Source of the DNA: Bacteroidota bacterium
GTDB taxonomy: Bacteria > Bacteroidota > Bacteroidia > NS11-12g > UBA9320
DNA: 64,000 nt
Assembly (NCBI GenBank): GCA_947468275.1
Contig: CANIKO010000005.1
Location: 1-64,000 of the forward strand
Direction: 5' to 3'
Below, piece by piece: positions 16,836-25,075 of this stretch. The translations under genes were made by a program, and so were the position numbers. A model generated the notes under the pieces. That model was not told the origin of the DNA. It saw nothing but the letters and a program-made list of their open reading frames with translations, and ran no database searches. Numbering within the stretch: the first letter of the stretch is position 1; each line of letters opens with the position of its first letter.

Positions 16836-18104
16836 CTATGAACTTAATTGGAGGTAAATCAATGTAAATGCTGCTGCAGTCATAATCAGTAAGGCTGTAA
16901 ACCCTAAAATATTAGTAGTGCGCCCATTTACAAATTCCCCCATTATTTTTTTATTGTTAGATATATGAAGTATTATAGCAATTAGCACTGGAGCTGTGAT
17001 GCCATAAAGAATAGCAGTGTAAATCAAGGCCTTGATGGGTGAAATACCAATATAATTTAGGGATAATCCTACAATTAAAGATATCGCAATTATGACATAA
17101 AACCCTTTAGCTTCATGAAATTTTTTATCAAGTCCTTGCTCCCAGCCAAAGGTTTCGGTAAAAATATAGGAAAGTGAACCGCTTAAAACTGGAATGGCAA
17201 TAAGTCCCGTTCCTATTACGCCTATTGCAAAGAGCAAATACGCTAAATTTCCAGCCAATGGTTTTAAAGCCAAAGCCGCTTGTTCCACTGTATCTATTTG
17301 ATGAACACCCCCGTTGTATAAAACTGTTCCAGTAGTAAGAATAATAAAGTACATCACAAAACCTGAAAATGTCATCCCAAAATCCACATCCTGGGTCATC
17401 TCATTGATTATTTTTTTATTAACGATTAATTGCTTTTTTCTGGTTTTCATCTCTTCTACTTCAACCGATGCTTGCCAAAAGAATAGATATGGTGAAATAG
17501 TTGTGCCCAAAATACCTACTAGTATAGCAATGAAATCCTTATCGAATTTGATAGTTGGTATTAGAGTAGATTTAAGAATTTGGGTAAAATCTTGCTTGTA
17601 TAAAAAAGGGACTATAAAATATACTAGCATCACAATACACAAATATTTAAGCACTGAAGCCATTTTTTGATAAGGTAAATATATTATTAACCCTAAAAGA
17701 ATTAGTGTAAAAATGACACTAAAATAGGTGGCATCAATTGCTGGAAATAGTAAGTTTCCTACAGCTCCCATTCCCGCTATATCAGCTCCAATATTCATAA
17801 CAATTGCTGGAAAACTAAATAATAACATCAGATATAAAATAGGACGGGGGTAATGTTTTTTTAAGGTTCCCGTTAATCCCTGTGAAGTTACAAGTCCAAT
17901 TCTTGCACACATTTGCTGAATAGAGGCCATTAGTGGAAATGCAACAATAGAGGTCCATAATGTAGAGAGCCCATACGCAGCTCCGGCCTGTGAGTAAGTC
18001 GCAATTCCAGATGGGTCATCATCGCTAGCGCCGGTTACCAATCCTGGGCCAAGGAGTTTCCAAAAGCGCTTGAACCGCGTAGATATGGATTTTTTTGTTG
18101 TCAT
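16836..18104 (-). CDS. NRAMP-related divalent metal transporter (atypical motif)
   Basis: A 422-residue membrane protein with about eleven hydrophobic segments and the LeuT-like NRAMP layout, starting WKLLGPGLVTGASDDDPSGI. In classical Mn/Fe NRAMP transporters helix 1 carries DPGN and helix 6 carries a metal-binding Met in MPH. Here helix 1 reads D28-D-D-P-S-G and helix 6 reads LGTTISPYLFFWQASVEVEE, with no Met at that place. It therefore belongs to a distant NRAMP branch whose ion is uncertain. It lies 34 bp downstream of the VOC gene and may share its transcript; the neighbouring CDF gene suggests a metal-related setting. Confidence 0.85.
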   Translation of the reverse strand: MTTKKSISTRFKRFWKLLGPGLVTGASDDDPSGIATYSQAGAAYGLSTLWTSIVAFPLMASIQQMCARIGLVTSQGLTGTLKKHYPRPILYLMLLFSFPAIVMNIGADIAGMGAVGNLLFPAIDATYFSVIFTLILLGLIIYLPYQKMASVLKYLCIVMLVYFIVPFLYKQDFTQILKSTLIPTIKFDKDFIAILVGILGTTISPYLFFWQASVEVEEMKTRKKQLIVNKKIINEMTQDVDFGMTFSGFVMYFIILTTGTVLYNGGVHQIDTVEQAALALKPLAGNLAYLLFAIGVIGTGLIAIPVLSGSLSYIFTETFGWEQGLDKKFHEAKGFYVIIAISLIVGLSLNYIGISPIKALIYTAILYGITAPVLIAIILHISNNKKIMGEFVNGRTTNILGFTALLIMTAAAFTLIYLQLSS

Positions 18105-18138
18105 TTTCTTAAGCTATCAAAAATGAGTTTGATTTACT

Positions 18139-19197
18139 CTACCCTTTTTTTCTATTCAACCCTAAAGCCTTCAAAATCCAATTAGGCAAAGGTGTTTCAG
18201 GGTTTCGCTTTCTTAAATTTAAGTACCAGCCTATTTTTTTTAAAATGGGTATTTTATGGGTTTCAACAAATTCAATTAGCGTTCCATCCGGGTCTTCAAT
18301 GTATGTGAAATGACCTGCGGCTTCGCCCATATCAAAACTCTGGCTGCTATCTACCGTAAAAGGAAATCCACTAGCTTCACACTCGGCTTTCAAATCAGCC
18401 ATTCCATTGATATCAAAACATAAATGTATAAATCCTAAATCACCCCAGAGGCGATTTTCAAAGATTTTTCTCGGAGTTCGGCTCAAGGTTTGAATGAGTT
18501 CAATTTGGGTAGGTCCAAGCAACTTACTGAAAGCTCCTACTCGAGGTTCTGAGTGTTTTAAAAGCATTCGTCTAAATTTATCATCCCCTCCTGGTAAACC
18601 TGTAAGGTCAGCAAAATGACCACTTTTATCATATACCACTTCATCATATCCTAAAATATCGCGATATAATTTTAAAGAATTATCCATATCAGAAACACCT
18701 ATCACAGCACCACAAACACCGCCTGTTAGTGCTCCAGTATTGCTAAACCAACTGTCAAATTCTACTATTTGAAAAATATTTCCGTATGGATCCTTAACTC
18801 CAAAACAACGATTGCCTGATGGATCGGTTACTACCCCACTTATCAAATCTGCGCCATCTCTTAACATTCTTTGATGCAGTTGTTCCGCATCTCTGCATTT
18901 TATTTTAGGAAACTGAATGCCAAGGTCGCCAAGTAGATACTTAAATTCAGAAGGTTGAGGTGTACGACTTGTGTATTGCCAAATTTCAAAACCACCGCCA
19001 CCTTGCATACTAATAGCTAATATGGCATGACGTTGATGCGCCACACCAGCGGTATAAGGCAACATTAAGTTGGCTTCAGCTGCTTCTTCAAATATTGGAA
19101 TATCAAGGGCGAAATGCTTGCGATACCAAGCCCATGCTTCTTGAACATTAGGGATGCCAACACCTATCTGCTGTATACCTGCGATGCGTTTTGTCAT
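18139..19197 (-). CDS. Protein with two VOC (glyoxalase/dioxygenase) domains
   Basis: A 352-residue cytoplasmic protein with two vicinal-oxygen-chelate domains. The first spans about residues 6-150 and contains VKDPYGNIFQIVEFD; the second spans about 160-313 and ends IEDPDGTLIEFVET. Both show the beta-alpha-beta-beta-beta pattern and the DPxG...E metal-site strand. This fold includes glyoxalases, extradiol dioxygenases and 4-hydroxyphenylpyruvate dioxygenase-like enzymes; the substrate cannot be told. The C-terminal 35 residues are basic and lie outside the VOC fold. A TATTTTTG box ends 4 nt before the ATG. Confidence 0.82.
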   Translation of the reverse strand: MTKRIAGIQQIGVGIPNVQEAWAWYRKHFALDIPIFEEAAEANLMLPYTAGVAHQRHAILAISMQGGGGFEIWQYTSRTPQPSEFKYLLGDLGIQFPKIKCRDAEQLHQRMLRDGADLISGVVTDPSGNRCFGVKDPYGNIFQIVEFDSWFSNTGALTGGVCGAVIGVSDMDNSLKLYRDILGYDEVVYDKSGHFADLTGLPGGDDKFRRMLLKHSEPRVGAFSKLLGPTQIELIQTLSRTPRKIFENRLWGDLGFIHLCFDINGMADLKAECEASGFPFTVDSSQSFDMGEAAGHFTYIEDPDGTLIEFVETHKIPILKKIGWYLNLRKRNPETPLPNWILKALGLNRKKG

Positions 19198-19201
19198 TTG
19201 G

Positions 19202-19209
19202 CAAAAATA
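19202..19209 (-). promoter_or_regulatory. Bacteroidota -7 box abutting the VOC gene
   Basis: TATTTTTG on the minus strand matches TAnnTTTG and leaves only CCAA before the ATG, which predicts a leaderless transcript. Confidence 0.5.
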
Positions 19210-19283
19210 GCTTTTTGAATTATGAGTTATAAGTTATAAGTGACGAATTTATTGTGATTTAGGATGTGATTCTTTTGGTCTGA

Positions 19284-20081
19284 TTATTTCGTTGGATCCA
19301 ATTTTACAACAACTTTAAAAAACAAGTATGGCAAAAAGCGTTTTAGATATACCATTACCAAATCCATTTTGCCAATAAGTACTTCGCGTTTTTTGCGGTC
19401 AACGGCACTAATTATTTTCTTAGCACAGGTTATTGCATCTATTCCGTTTTTTTGGCCTTCATCTAGTTTTCCATAATTGGAACCATCTCCGTTAATGGCA
19501 TTTATAGAGATATTGGTTAATATTCTTCCCGGGCAAACCATTGTAACATGAATATTATGTTTGTAATTTTCGATAGCCAACGATTCAAAATATCCATGTA
19601 ATGCATGTTTCGAAGCGGAATAGGTGCTACGTAATCCAAATCCGAAAATCCCTGTAAGGCTGCTCAATACGGCAAACTGTCCTCCTCCTGCTTTTATGTA
19701 ATGCGGAACCAAGGCACTGCTCAAAGCTACCTGACCAAAAAAATTGACTTCCATTATTTTTCGAACCACTTCTGTGCTAGTGTCAGCTGCTAAACTGCGC
19801 TGAGTAATACCACCATTATTTACCAAAACATCAATTTTTCCTGTAAAGGCCAAGGCTTCCTGAACAAGGGTTTCAGGGTTTTTAAGGTCGGCCAAATCTA
19901 ATGTTAGAATGTAGCATTTTCCCCCCAAAGCGTTGCAGGCATTAGCTACACGTTCTAGTTCAGTTTGTCGGCGTGCTGATAATATTAAATTATGACCTAG
20001 AGTGGCATATTGCATTGCCACAGCTTCGCCAATTCCACTGCTGGCGCCTGTTATCCAAATTGTTTTTTTACTTAAATCCAT
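19284..20081 (-). CDS. Short-chain dehydrogenase/reductase (SDR)
   Basis: A 265-residue classical SDR that should use NAD(P)(H). It has the cofactor loop TGASSGIG at residues 11-18, NNGG (a form of NNAG) near residue 88, the catalytic Ser in LSSLTG and the YSASK catalytic Tyr-Lys pair. The C-terminus (KMDLVMVYLKRFLPYLFFKV) is hydrophobic and may associate with membranes, as in DHRS7-like SDRs. Its start overlaps the end of the phosphopantetheinyl transferase gene by 10 bp, so the two are probably co-transcribed. Substrate unknown. Confidence 0.88.
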   Translation of the reverse strand: MDLSKKTIWITGASSGIGEAVAMQYATLGHNLILSARRQTELERVANACNALGGKCYILTLDLADLKNPETLVQEALAFTGKIDVLVNNGGITQRSLAADTSTEVVRKIMEVNFFGQVALSSALVPHYIKAGGGQFAVLSSLTGIFGFGLRSTYSASKHALHGYFESLAIENYKHNIHVTMVCPGRILTNISINAINGDGSNYGKLDEGQKNGIDAITCAKKIISAVDRKKREVLIGKMDLVMVYLKRFLPYLFFKVVVKLDPTK

Positions 20082-20812
20082 GTTAAAATATAGCGTTCAT
20101 TATTTTTCATTTCCTTATCTATTAATAAAGGTGTTTCTAATACCTCGTTATTTATAGTCTCATAAACTCTAAAAAAAACTTTTAAATTTTGCTCCGGAAT
20201 TACACGTTTAAAGCAAAAATTAATCGTTTGATTTTCAAAATCTATACTGGTAAGTTGTATTTGAGTTTTAAATTCTACATCATGGATGGAACCGAATTTA
20301 AAAACCGATTCTTTGGCGCTCCAAATTAGGCAAAGGCAAGCACAATATGAATCCAATGGAAACATGGCGGCTTCTTCGTCAGTTGTGAATTTATGCGCAA
20401 TATGGAGGATTCTCTCATCAAATAATTCTAAATCAATACCGCATGAATTGGTGGTATTAAAAATGGCTGCCGACATATTTCCTGAGTGAGTAATTGAAAT
20501 ATGCCCATCTTCATCCGCCAAAAATGGTTTACCTAAATGGTTCTTGATGATTTTTGAAGATGAATTTCCGACGGCTTCCTGCAAAGCAATTCTTGCCGCT
20601 AGCCAATGTGTATTTCTTCGCTCGGTTTTAAATGGAACAAATTCATCAATGGTAAGCATAGATTGCAATTTTTCTGGTGTTTCGGTGATGTACCAAAGTG
20701 CAATAATTCCCAAGGGATGTTTGTGTTTGTTGATTAAAGGCAATTGCTTGTCATTTTCGATTACAAATCTACCAATTAACTCTGTAAAACGAATTAACTT
20801 TGCGCTATGCAT
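20072..20812 (-). CDS. 4'-phosphopantetheinyl transferase superfamily protein
   Basis: The enzyme moves 4'-phosphopantetheine from CoA to a serine of a carrier protein. The frame stays open upstream to 20,935, but I chose the ATG at 20,812 (MHSAKLIRFTELIG; 246 residues) because a longer form would run far into gpmI on the other strand. The Sfp-type motifs are present: CGIDLELFDERI (GxDxE) and IWSAKESVFKFG (WxxKExxxK). It is longer than AcpS and resembles Sfp-type enzymes. The start codon overlaps the gpmI start on the other strand within ATGCAT. Confidence 0.85.
   Translation of the reverse strand: MHSAKLIRFTELIGRFVIENDKQLPLINKHKHPLGIIALWYITETPEKLQSMLTIDEFVPFKTERRNTHWLAARIALQEAVGNSSSKIIKNHLGKPFLADEDGHISITHSGNMSAAIFNTTNSCGIDLELFDERILHIAHKFTTDEEAAMFPLDSYCACLCLIWSAKESVFKFGSIHDVEFKTQIQLTSIDFENQTINFCFKRVIPEQNLKVFFRVYETINNEVLETPLLIDKEMKNNERYILTWI
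20795..20802 (+). promoter_or_regulatory. Bacteroidota -7 box abutting gpmI
   Basis: TAACTTTG matches TAnnTTTG and leaves only CGCT before the gpmI ATG. It lies inside the 5' end of the divergent transferase gene. A leaderless gpmI mRNA is predicted. Confidence 0.5.
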
Positions 20813-22333
20813 AAAATTCAAAAAGCTATCTTGGTTATAATGGATGGTTGGGGGATAGGAAAGCACGATAAATCGGATGCCATTTATAATGCCAATACCC
20901 CTTTTATTGACAGTTTGTTCCAGTCGGTCCCCCATTCTACCTTGATTACTTATGGTTTAAATGTTGGCTTACCTGAAGGACAAATGGGTAACAGCGAGGT
21001 AGGGCATTTAAATATAGGTGCCGGACGAATCGTTTATCAAATGCTAACGAGGATTGATAAGGCTTTTGCGGATGGGGAAGTAGAAAAAATAGTGGTTTTA
21101 AAAAGCATCATTGAAAAAGCTAAACGGGAAAATAAGAAAATTCATTTAATCGGTTTGGTATCTGATGGTGGTGTGCATTCATCCATCTACCATTTAATAA
21201 ACCTTTGTGAAATTTTTAAAAACAATAGATTGGACAATCAAACATTTATCCATGCCTTTACTGATGGCAGGGATACTGACCCCAAAAGTGGAATTGATTA
21301 CCTTAAAAATTTATTGGTTAATACCAAAATTGGTCAAACAAAAATTGCCAGCTGCATTGGCCGTTATTATGCGATGGACAGAGACAAACGCTGGGAACGC
21401 ATAAAATTAGCTTATGATTTACTGACGAAAGGAGTGGGGGAGCAGACAACAGAGTTATTAAAAACCATAAATGAATCGTATAAGAATGAGGTGACCGATG
21501 AGTTTTTAAAACCAATTTCGGTACGAAATGAAAATGGCGAACCCCTTGCTATTATTGAGGAAGGCGATATTGTTATCAATTTTAATTTCAGAACAGACAG
21601 GGGAAGAGAGATTACGTTAGCCCTTACCCAAAAAGATTTTCCGGAGCAGGAAATGAAACGGTTGAATTTGGATTACACCACCTTTACGGAGTATGATAAA
21701 ACCTATGAAAATGTAGGCATTCTTTTTGGTAATGATGATTTAGCAAATACACTAGGGGAGGTAATTGCCCATAAAAACCTGAGACAAATACGTGCTGCCG
21801 AAACCGAGAAATATCCGCATGTTACCTTCTTTTTTTCCGGAGGAAGAGAAAATGAATTCGTGAACGAAAAACGAATCATGGTTCCTTCGCCAAAAGTGGT
21901 CACCTATGATTTGCAACCTGAAATGAGCGCCATACCTTTGAAGGAGGCAATCCTTAAAGAAATTGAAATGGCCGAAACCGAATTTATGTGCATCAACTTT
22001 GCCAATGCGGATATGGTGGGGCATACTGGCCTTTATACTGCCATAGTAAAAGCCGTAGAAACGGTGGATGGATGTGTAAAAGAATTAGTGGAAGCCGGTT
22101 TGAAAAAAGACTATCAATTCATAATAATAGCCGACCACGGCAATGCCGATTTTGCTATTAACGATGACGGAACGCCCAATACAGCGCATAGTATGAACCC
22201 TGTTCCTTGTTTTTTGGTCGGGAATAAAGAGGCTGAAATGCACGACGGTATTTTGGCAGATATTGCCCCAACGCTTTTAAAAATGATGGGAATTGAGCAA
22301 CCGATAGAAATGACCGGTAAGGCATTATATTAA
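20807..22333 (+). CDS. gpmI: 2,3-bisphosphoglycerate-independent phosphoglycerate mutase
   Basis: GpmI interconverts 3- and 2-phosphoglycerate in glycolysis using two Mn ions and a phosphoserine intermediate. The protein has 508 residues, normal for the family. It begins with VIMDGWGIG (metal-binding Asp), has the catalytic S63 in GNSEVGHLNIGAGR, and the C-terminal metal ligands in NFANADMVGHTG, IADHGNADF and TAHSMNPVP. It starts within ATGCAT, shared with the divergent transferase gene, and is followed 4 bp later by rdgB. Confidence 0.97.
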   Translation: MHKIQKAILVIMDGWGIGKHDKSDAIYNANTPFIDSLFQSVPHSTLITYGLNVGLPEGQMGNSEVGHLNIGAGRIVYQMLTRIDKAFADGEVEKIVVLKSIIEKAKRENKKIHLIGLVSDGGVHSSIYHLINLCEIFKNNRLDNQTFIHAFTDGRDTDPKSGIDYLKNLLVNTKIGQTKIASCIGRYYAMDRDKRWERIKLAYDLLTKGVGEQTTELLKTINESYKNEVTDEFLKPISVRNENGEPLAIIEEGDIVINFNFRTDRGREITLALTQKDFPEQEMKRLNLDYTTFTEYDKTYENVGILFGNDDLANTLGEVIAHKNLRQIRAAETEKYPHVTFFFSGGRENEFVNEKRIMVPSPKVVTYDLQPEMSAIPLKEAILKEIEMAETEFMCINFANADMVGHTGLYTAIVKAVETVDGCVKELVEAGLKKDYQFIIIADHGNADFAINDDGTPNTAHSMNPVPCFLVGNKEAEMHDGILADIAPTLLKMMGIEQPIEMTGKALY

Positions 22334-22337
22334 AAAA

Positions 22338-22922
22338 ATGAACCTAGTTTTCGCCAGTAACAATGCTCATAAATTAGAGGAAGTAAAAGCCATTTTAGCC
22401 CCTTCAAATATTCTAATAAAAAGTCTGAATGAAATCGGATTTTTGGAAGAAATTGAAGAAATAGGTATGACCTTTCATGAAAATGCGGCTGTAAAAGTGA
22501 ATGCCATTTACCTGGCAAAAGGAATCAATTGTTTTGCCGATGACAGCGGATTGGAAGTCGAAGCTGTAAATAATCAACCCGGCGTTTTTTCAGCTAGATA
22601 TGCCGGCGAACACGGAAACCACGAAGCCAATAATCAAAAATTATTAAAGGAACTAGAAGGTAAATCCAATCGCAAAGCGTGTTTTAAAACGGTGATTGCA
22701 TTATTGATGGATGGTAAAATTCAGTATTTTGAAGGAAGGGTGGATGGAGTAATTGCAGAAGAACTAAGTGGTAACAGAGGCTTTGGGTATGACCCTTTAT
22801 TTATACCTGATGGGTATGACAGGACCTTTGCCGATATGCCTGCAGAAATCAAAAACAGCATTAGCCACAGAAAACAGGCTTTGGAGGCAATGTTGGAGTT
22901 TTTAAACCAATGTAATCAATAA
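22338..22922 (+). CDS. rdgB: Non-canonical purine NTP pyrophosphatase (RdgB/HAM1)
   Basis: The enzyme hydrolyses ITP, dITP and XTP to monophosphates, keeping damaged purines out of nucleic acids. The 194-residue sequence starts MNLVFASNNAHKLEEVKAIL and has FADDSGLEVEAVNNQPGVFS, GYDPLFIPDGYDRTFADM and SHRKQALEAM, all hallmark RdgB motifs. It follows gpmI by 4 bp in an apparent two-gene operon. Its last 21 bp overlap the 3' end of convergent holA. Confidence 0.96.
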   Translation: MNLVFASNNAHKLEEVKAILAPSNILIKSLNEIGFLEEIEEIGMTFHENAAVKVNAIYLAKGINCFADDSGLEVEAVNNQPGVFSARYAGEHGNHEANNQKLLKELEGKSNRKACFKTVIALLMDGKIQYFEGRVDGVIAEELSGNRGFGYDPLFIPDGYDRTFADMPAEIKNSISHRKQALEAMLEFLNQCNQ

Positions 22923-23912
22923 TTCTTTATACAAATTTTCATCACCTGTATTGGTCATTATGCCCTTGCTTCGCAAATCGAGAGTATTTAATGAATGCAG
23001 AATATGCTCAACTTTAGCCGGAGAATAATATTTTAATGTATTTCTGAAATCTTTTACAAAATAAGGGCTCACGCCAATGATAGAAGCCAATTCCGCGTCC
23101 GATTTTGAACTGTTGGGTGCAGCCATATATACTTTTGTGAAAAAAGTATTGAGGGCAGAAATAACCATGATGATGGAATTGTTTTTGGTGTCGGAGGCAA
23201 AGAAATTGATAATTTTAGAAATCTTTCGCACATCATTTCTGGCAATGGCATTTTGAAGTTCAAATACGCTGTATTCCTTACTTATCCCAATATATTTTTC
23301 AATATCTGCGAGCGAAATAGATTTGCGATCGCCAAGGTTTAGGAATATTTTTTTGAGTTCATTTTCAACGGTACTTAAATCATTTCCGCACGATTCGGCT
23401 ATTAATTGCAATCCGGCGGTATCGGTTTTAAATCCTTTTTCTTTTAAATACCCTTCAATCCATTCAGCCAAATTATAATCCGGAATTTTTATGCTTTCAA
23501 AAACCGTGTATTTGGATAAAAGTTTAAAGGTATTGGTCTTTTTTAATTGCCCGTTTCCCCGAAAAAGAAAAACCAAAACTGTGCTTTTTAAAGGGTTTTC
23601 GAGGTAGGGGTTTAATACATCTAAATTTTTGAGGTACTGGGCTTCTTTGATAATAACGACCTGTCTTTCGGCCATCATAGGGTAGCGCTTGGCGGCACTT
23701 ACAATTGATAAGGTGTCAATATCTTTTCCGTAAAATACAGATTGGTTAAACCCTTTTTCGGCATCATTCAAAATTTCCGCTTCCAGGCGATCACAAATTT
23801 TATCATTAAAATAGGGCTCATCTCCGCAAAGGGTATAAACCGGACTGTAATGTTTCAAATCCAGTTCGGTCATCAAACCCTTAAAAGACATGCCGGAAGT
23901 TTGTTTTGCCAT
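22902..23912 (-). CDS. holA: DNA polymerase III subunit delta (HolA)
   Basis: The delta subunit opens the beta clamp in the clamp loader, together with the dnaX product encoded in the same window. The protein has 336 residues. It shows the DNA_pol3_delta pattern: YTLCGDEPYF near residue 28, VIIKEAQYLKNL near 85, FLFRGNGQLKKTNTF, and the helical C-terminal collar with IGVSPYFVKDF. The first GDEP loop replaces a real Walker A, as expected for this non-ATPase AAA+ member. It overlaps rdgB by 21 bp at the 3' ends. Confidence 0.92.
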   Translation of the reverse strand: MAKQTSGMSFKGLMTELDLKHYSPVYTLCGDEPYFNDKICDRLEAEILNDAEKGFNQSVFYGKDIDTLSIVSAAKRYPMMAERQVVIIKEAQYLKNLDVLNPYLENPLKSTVLVFLFRGNGQLKKTNTFKLLSKYTVFESIKIPDYNLAEWIEGYLKEKGFKTDTAGLQLIAESCGNDLSTVENELKKIFLNLGDRKSISLADIEKYIGISKEYSVFELQNAIARNDVRKISKIINFFASDTKNNSIIMVISALNTFFTKVYMAAPNSSKSDAELASIIGVSPYFVKDFRNTLKYYSPAKVEHILHSLNTLDLRSKGIMTNTGDENLYKELLITLV

Positions 23913-23974
23913 TGCTGCGAAATTGCAATTTTATACTGATTTTTTACTGTTATTTTGCCAACAAATTATAACCT

Positions 23975-24415
23975 ATCAAAACTTTTCAATTCCATAATAT
24001 CTCATTAAAAATCACCGAAAAGGAAGGCAAAACCTTTGTTTATGACGCGCTGCGTAAAAAAAATATTTTACTGACACCGGAGGAAGAAGTGCGGCAAAAA
24101 CTGCTTTTGTATTTGATAAAAGAGAAAAATATCCCTATAGGATTAATAGCTATTGAGCGGGCTTTAAAAATTAATGGAATGCTGAAACGCTTCGATATAT
24201 TGGTTTATAATTCATCCGGAAATCCTCATTTGGCTATTGAATGCAAGGCGCCTTCTATTAAGCTTACCCAAACTACTTTGCAACAATTGGCGGTTTATAA
24301 TCTTCACCTTAAAGCTGAGTTTTTAATGGTGAGCAATGGTTTGGAGAATATAATCAGTCAAGTTAATTTTGAAACACGGGAGATTAGGTTTTTGGAGGAG
24401 TTGCCGGATTTTTAG
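23975..24415 (+). CDS. Type I restriction R-subunit N-terminal-like nuclease domain protein, start codon apparently lost
   Basis: The open frame encodes a single small domain of the kind often annotated as 'type I restriction enzyme R protein N-terminus': KNILLTPEEEVRQ, GMLKRFDILVYNSSG, LAIECKAPSIKLTQ and a final YLMVSNG-like strand (FLMVSNGLENI). The D-x-E-x-K arrangement (D in RFDILVY; ECK) is that of a PD-(D/E)XK nuclease fold. Homologues, as I remember them, begin at the residue here encoded by ATC (23,975), just after an in-frame TAA. No ATG, GTG or TTG exists before GTG at 24,089, which would remove about 38 residues including the first strands. Either ATC is used or the gene is inactive. 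A second copy of its last about 120 bp lies at 25,076. Confidence 0.7.
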   Translation: MKTFQFHNISLKITEKEGKTFVYDALRKKNILLTPEEEVRQKLLLYLIKEKNIPIGLIAIERALKINGMLKRFDILVYNSSGNPHLAIECKAPSIKLTQTTLQQLAVYNLHLKAEFLMVSNGLENIISQVNFETREIRFLEELPDF

Positions 24416-24426
24416 AATAATTTTTT

Positions 24427-24434
24427 TACCTTTG
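24427..24434 (+). promoter_or_regulatory. Bacteroidota -7 box for the MNT/HEPN cassette
   Basis: TACCTTTG matches TAnnTTTG and ends 13 nt before the nucleotidyltransferase ATG; a TTG at 24,401 lies 23 bp upstream as a possible -33 element. The cassette therefore carries its own promoter. Confidence 0.55.
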
Positions 24435-24447
24435 CTATAAATACAGA

Positions 24448-24750
24448 ATGCAAAATATTATAACAGACAATATTGAAAATATTAAACTATTATGCCAAAC
24501 ACATAATGTAAAATCTCTTTTTGCATTCGGTTCGGTTTGTTCAGAGAATTTTGATAAAAACAGTGACATTGATTTATTGATTTCTTTTAAACCAATGGAT
24601 TATGCAGATTATGCAGATACTTATTTTACTCTAGCTAATAAATTTGAATATTTATTTCGTCGTCCGGTGGACTTGGTCACAGACAAATCGCTTTCAAATC
24701 CCTATTTTATTAAATCAGTAAACCAAGCTAAAACTTTGATTTATGACTGA
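24448..24750 (+). CDS. Minimal nucleotidyltransferase antitoxin (MntA-like)
   Basis: A 100-residue protein with the minimal nucleotidyltransferase signature: G28-S29, then D40-x-D42 in a GS-x10-DxD arrangement, with a third acidic residue at D75 (RRPVDLV). In the MntA/HepT systems such proteins inactivate the partner HEPN RNase by adding AMP residues near its active site. The gene is followed by the HEPN gene with an 8-bp overlap, the usual operon design. Confident as to family; the antitoxin role is inferred from the pair. Confidence 0.88.
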   Translation: MQNIITDNIENIKLLCQTHNVKSLFAFGSVCSENFDKNSDIDLLISFKPMDYADYADTYFTLANKFEYLFRRPVDLVTDKSLSNPYFIKSVNQAKTLIYD

Positions 24751-25075
24751 TGAAATAAGGAAAAATCTGTTTGATATTCGTGAATCTATTTATTCAATTG
24801 AAACCTATTTAGGCGAAAAACGCGATTTCAATATCTATATTAAAAACAAAATGCTTCGCAGAGCAATTGAAAGGGAGTTTGAAATAATTGGTGAAGCCAT
24901 GAACCGGATTGATAAACTGGATTCATCGGTTGAGATATCTAGTAAATTTCAAATTATAGGAATGAGAAATCGTGTAATTCATAGCTACGACAAAGTAGAT
25001 GATGAAATAGTTTGGGGTACAATTATTCGTCATTTGCCTGTGTTGAAAACAGAAGTTGAGACTTTGTTAAAGTAA
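24743..25075 (+). CDS. HEPN-domain RNase toxin (HepT-like, DUF86)
   Basis: A 110-residue all-helical protein with the HEPN RNase motif R75-N76-x3-H80-x-Y82 (MRNRVIHSYD). The conserved Tyr is the residue that MntA-type partners AMPylate in studied systems. It overlaps the nucleotidyltransferase gene by 8 bp. Its stop codon is immediately followed by a decayed copy of the 3' end of the gene upstream of the cassette. Confidence 0.88.
   Translation: MTDEIRKNLFDIRESIYSIETYLGEKRDFNIYIKNKMLRRAIEREFEIIGEAMNRIDKLDSSVEISSKFQIIGMRNRVIHSYDKVDDEIVWGTIIRHLPVLKTEVETLLK

Noticed and set aside
20813-20935. Longer N-terminus for the phosphopantetheinyl transferase
   Set aside because: It would overlap gpmI by over 120 bp and adds residues with no family resemblance; the ATG at 20,812 is better.
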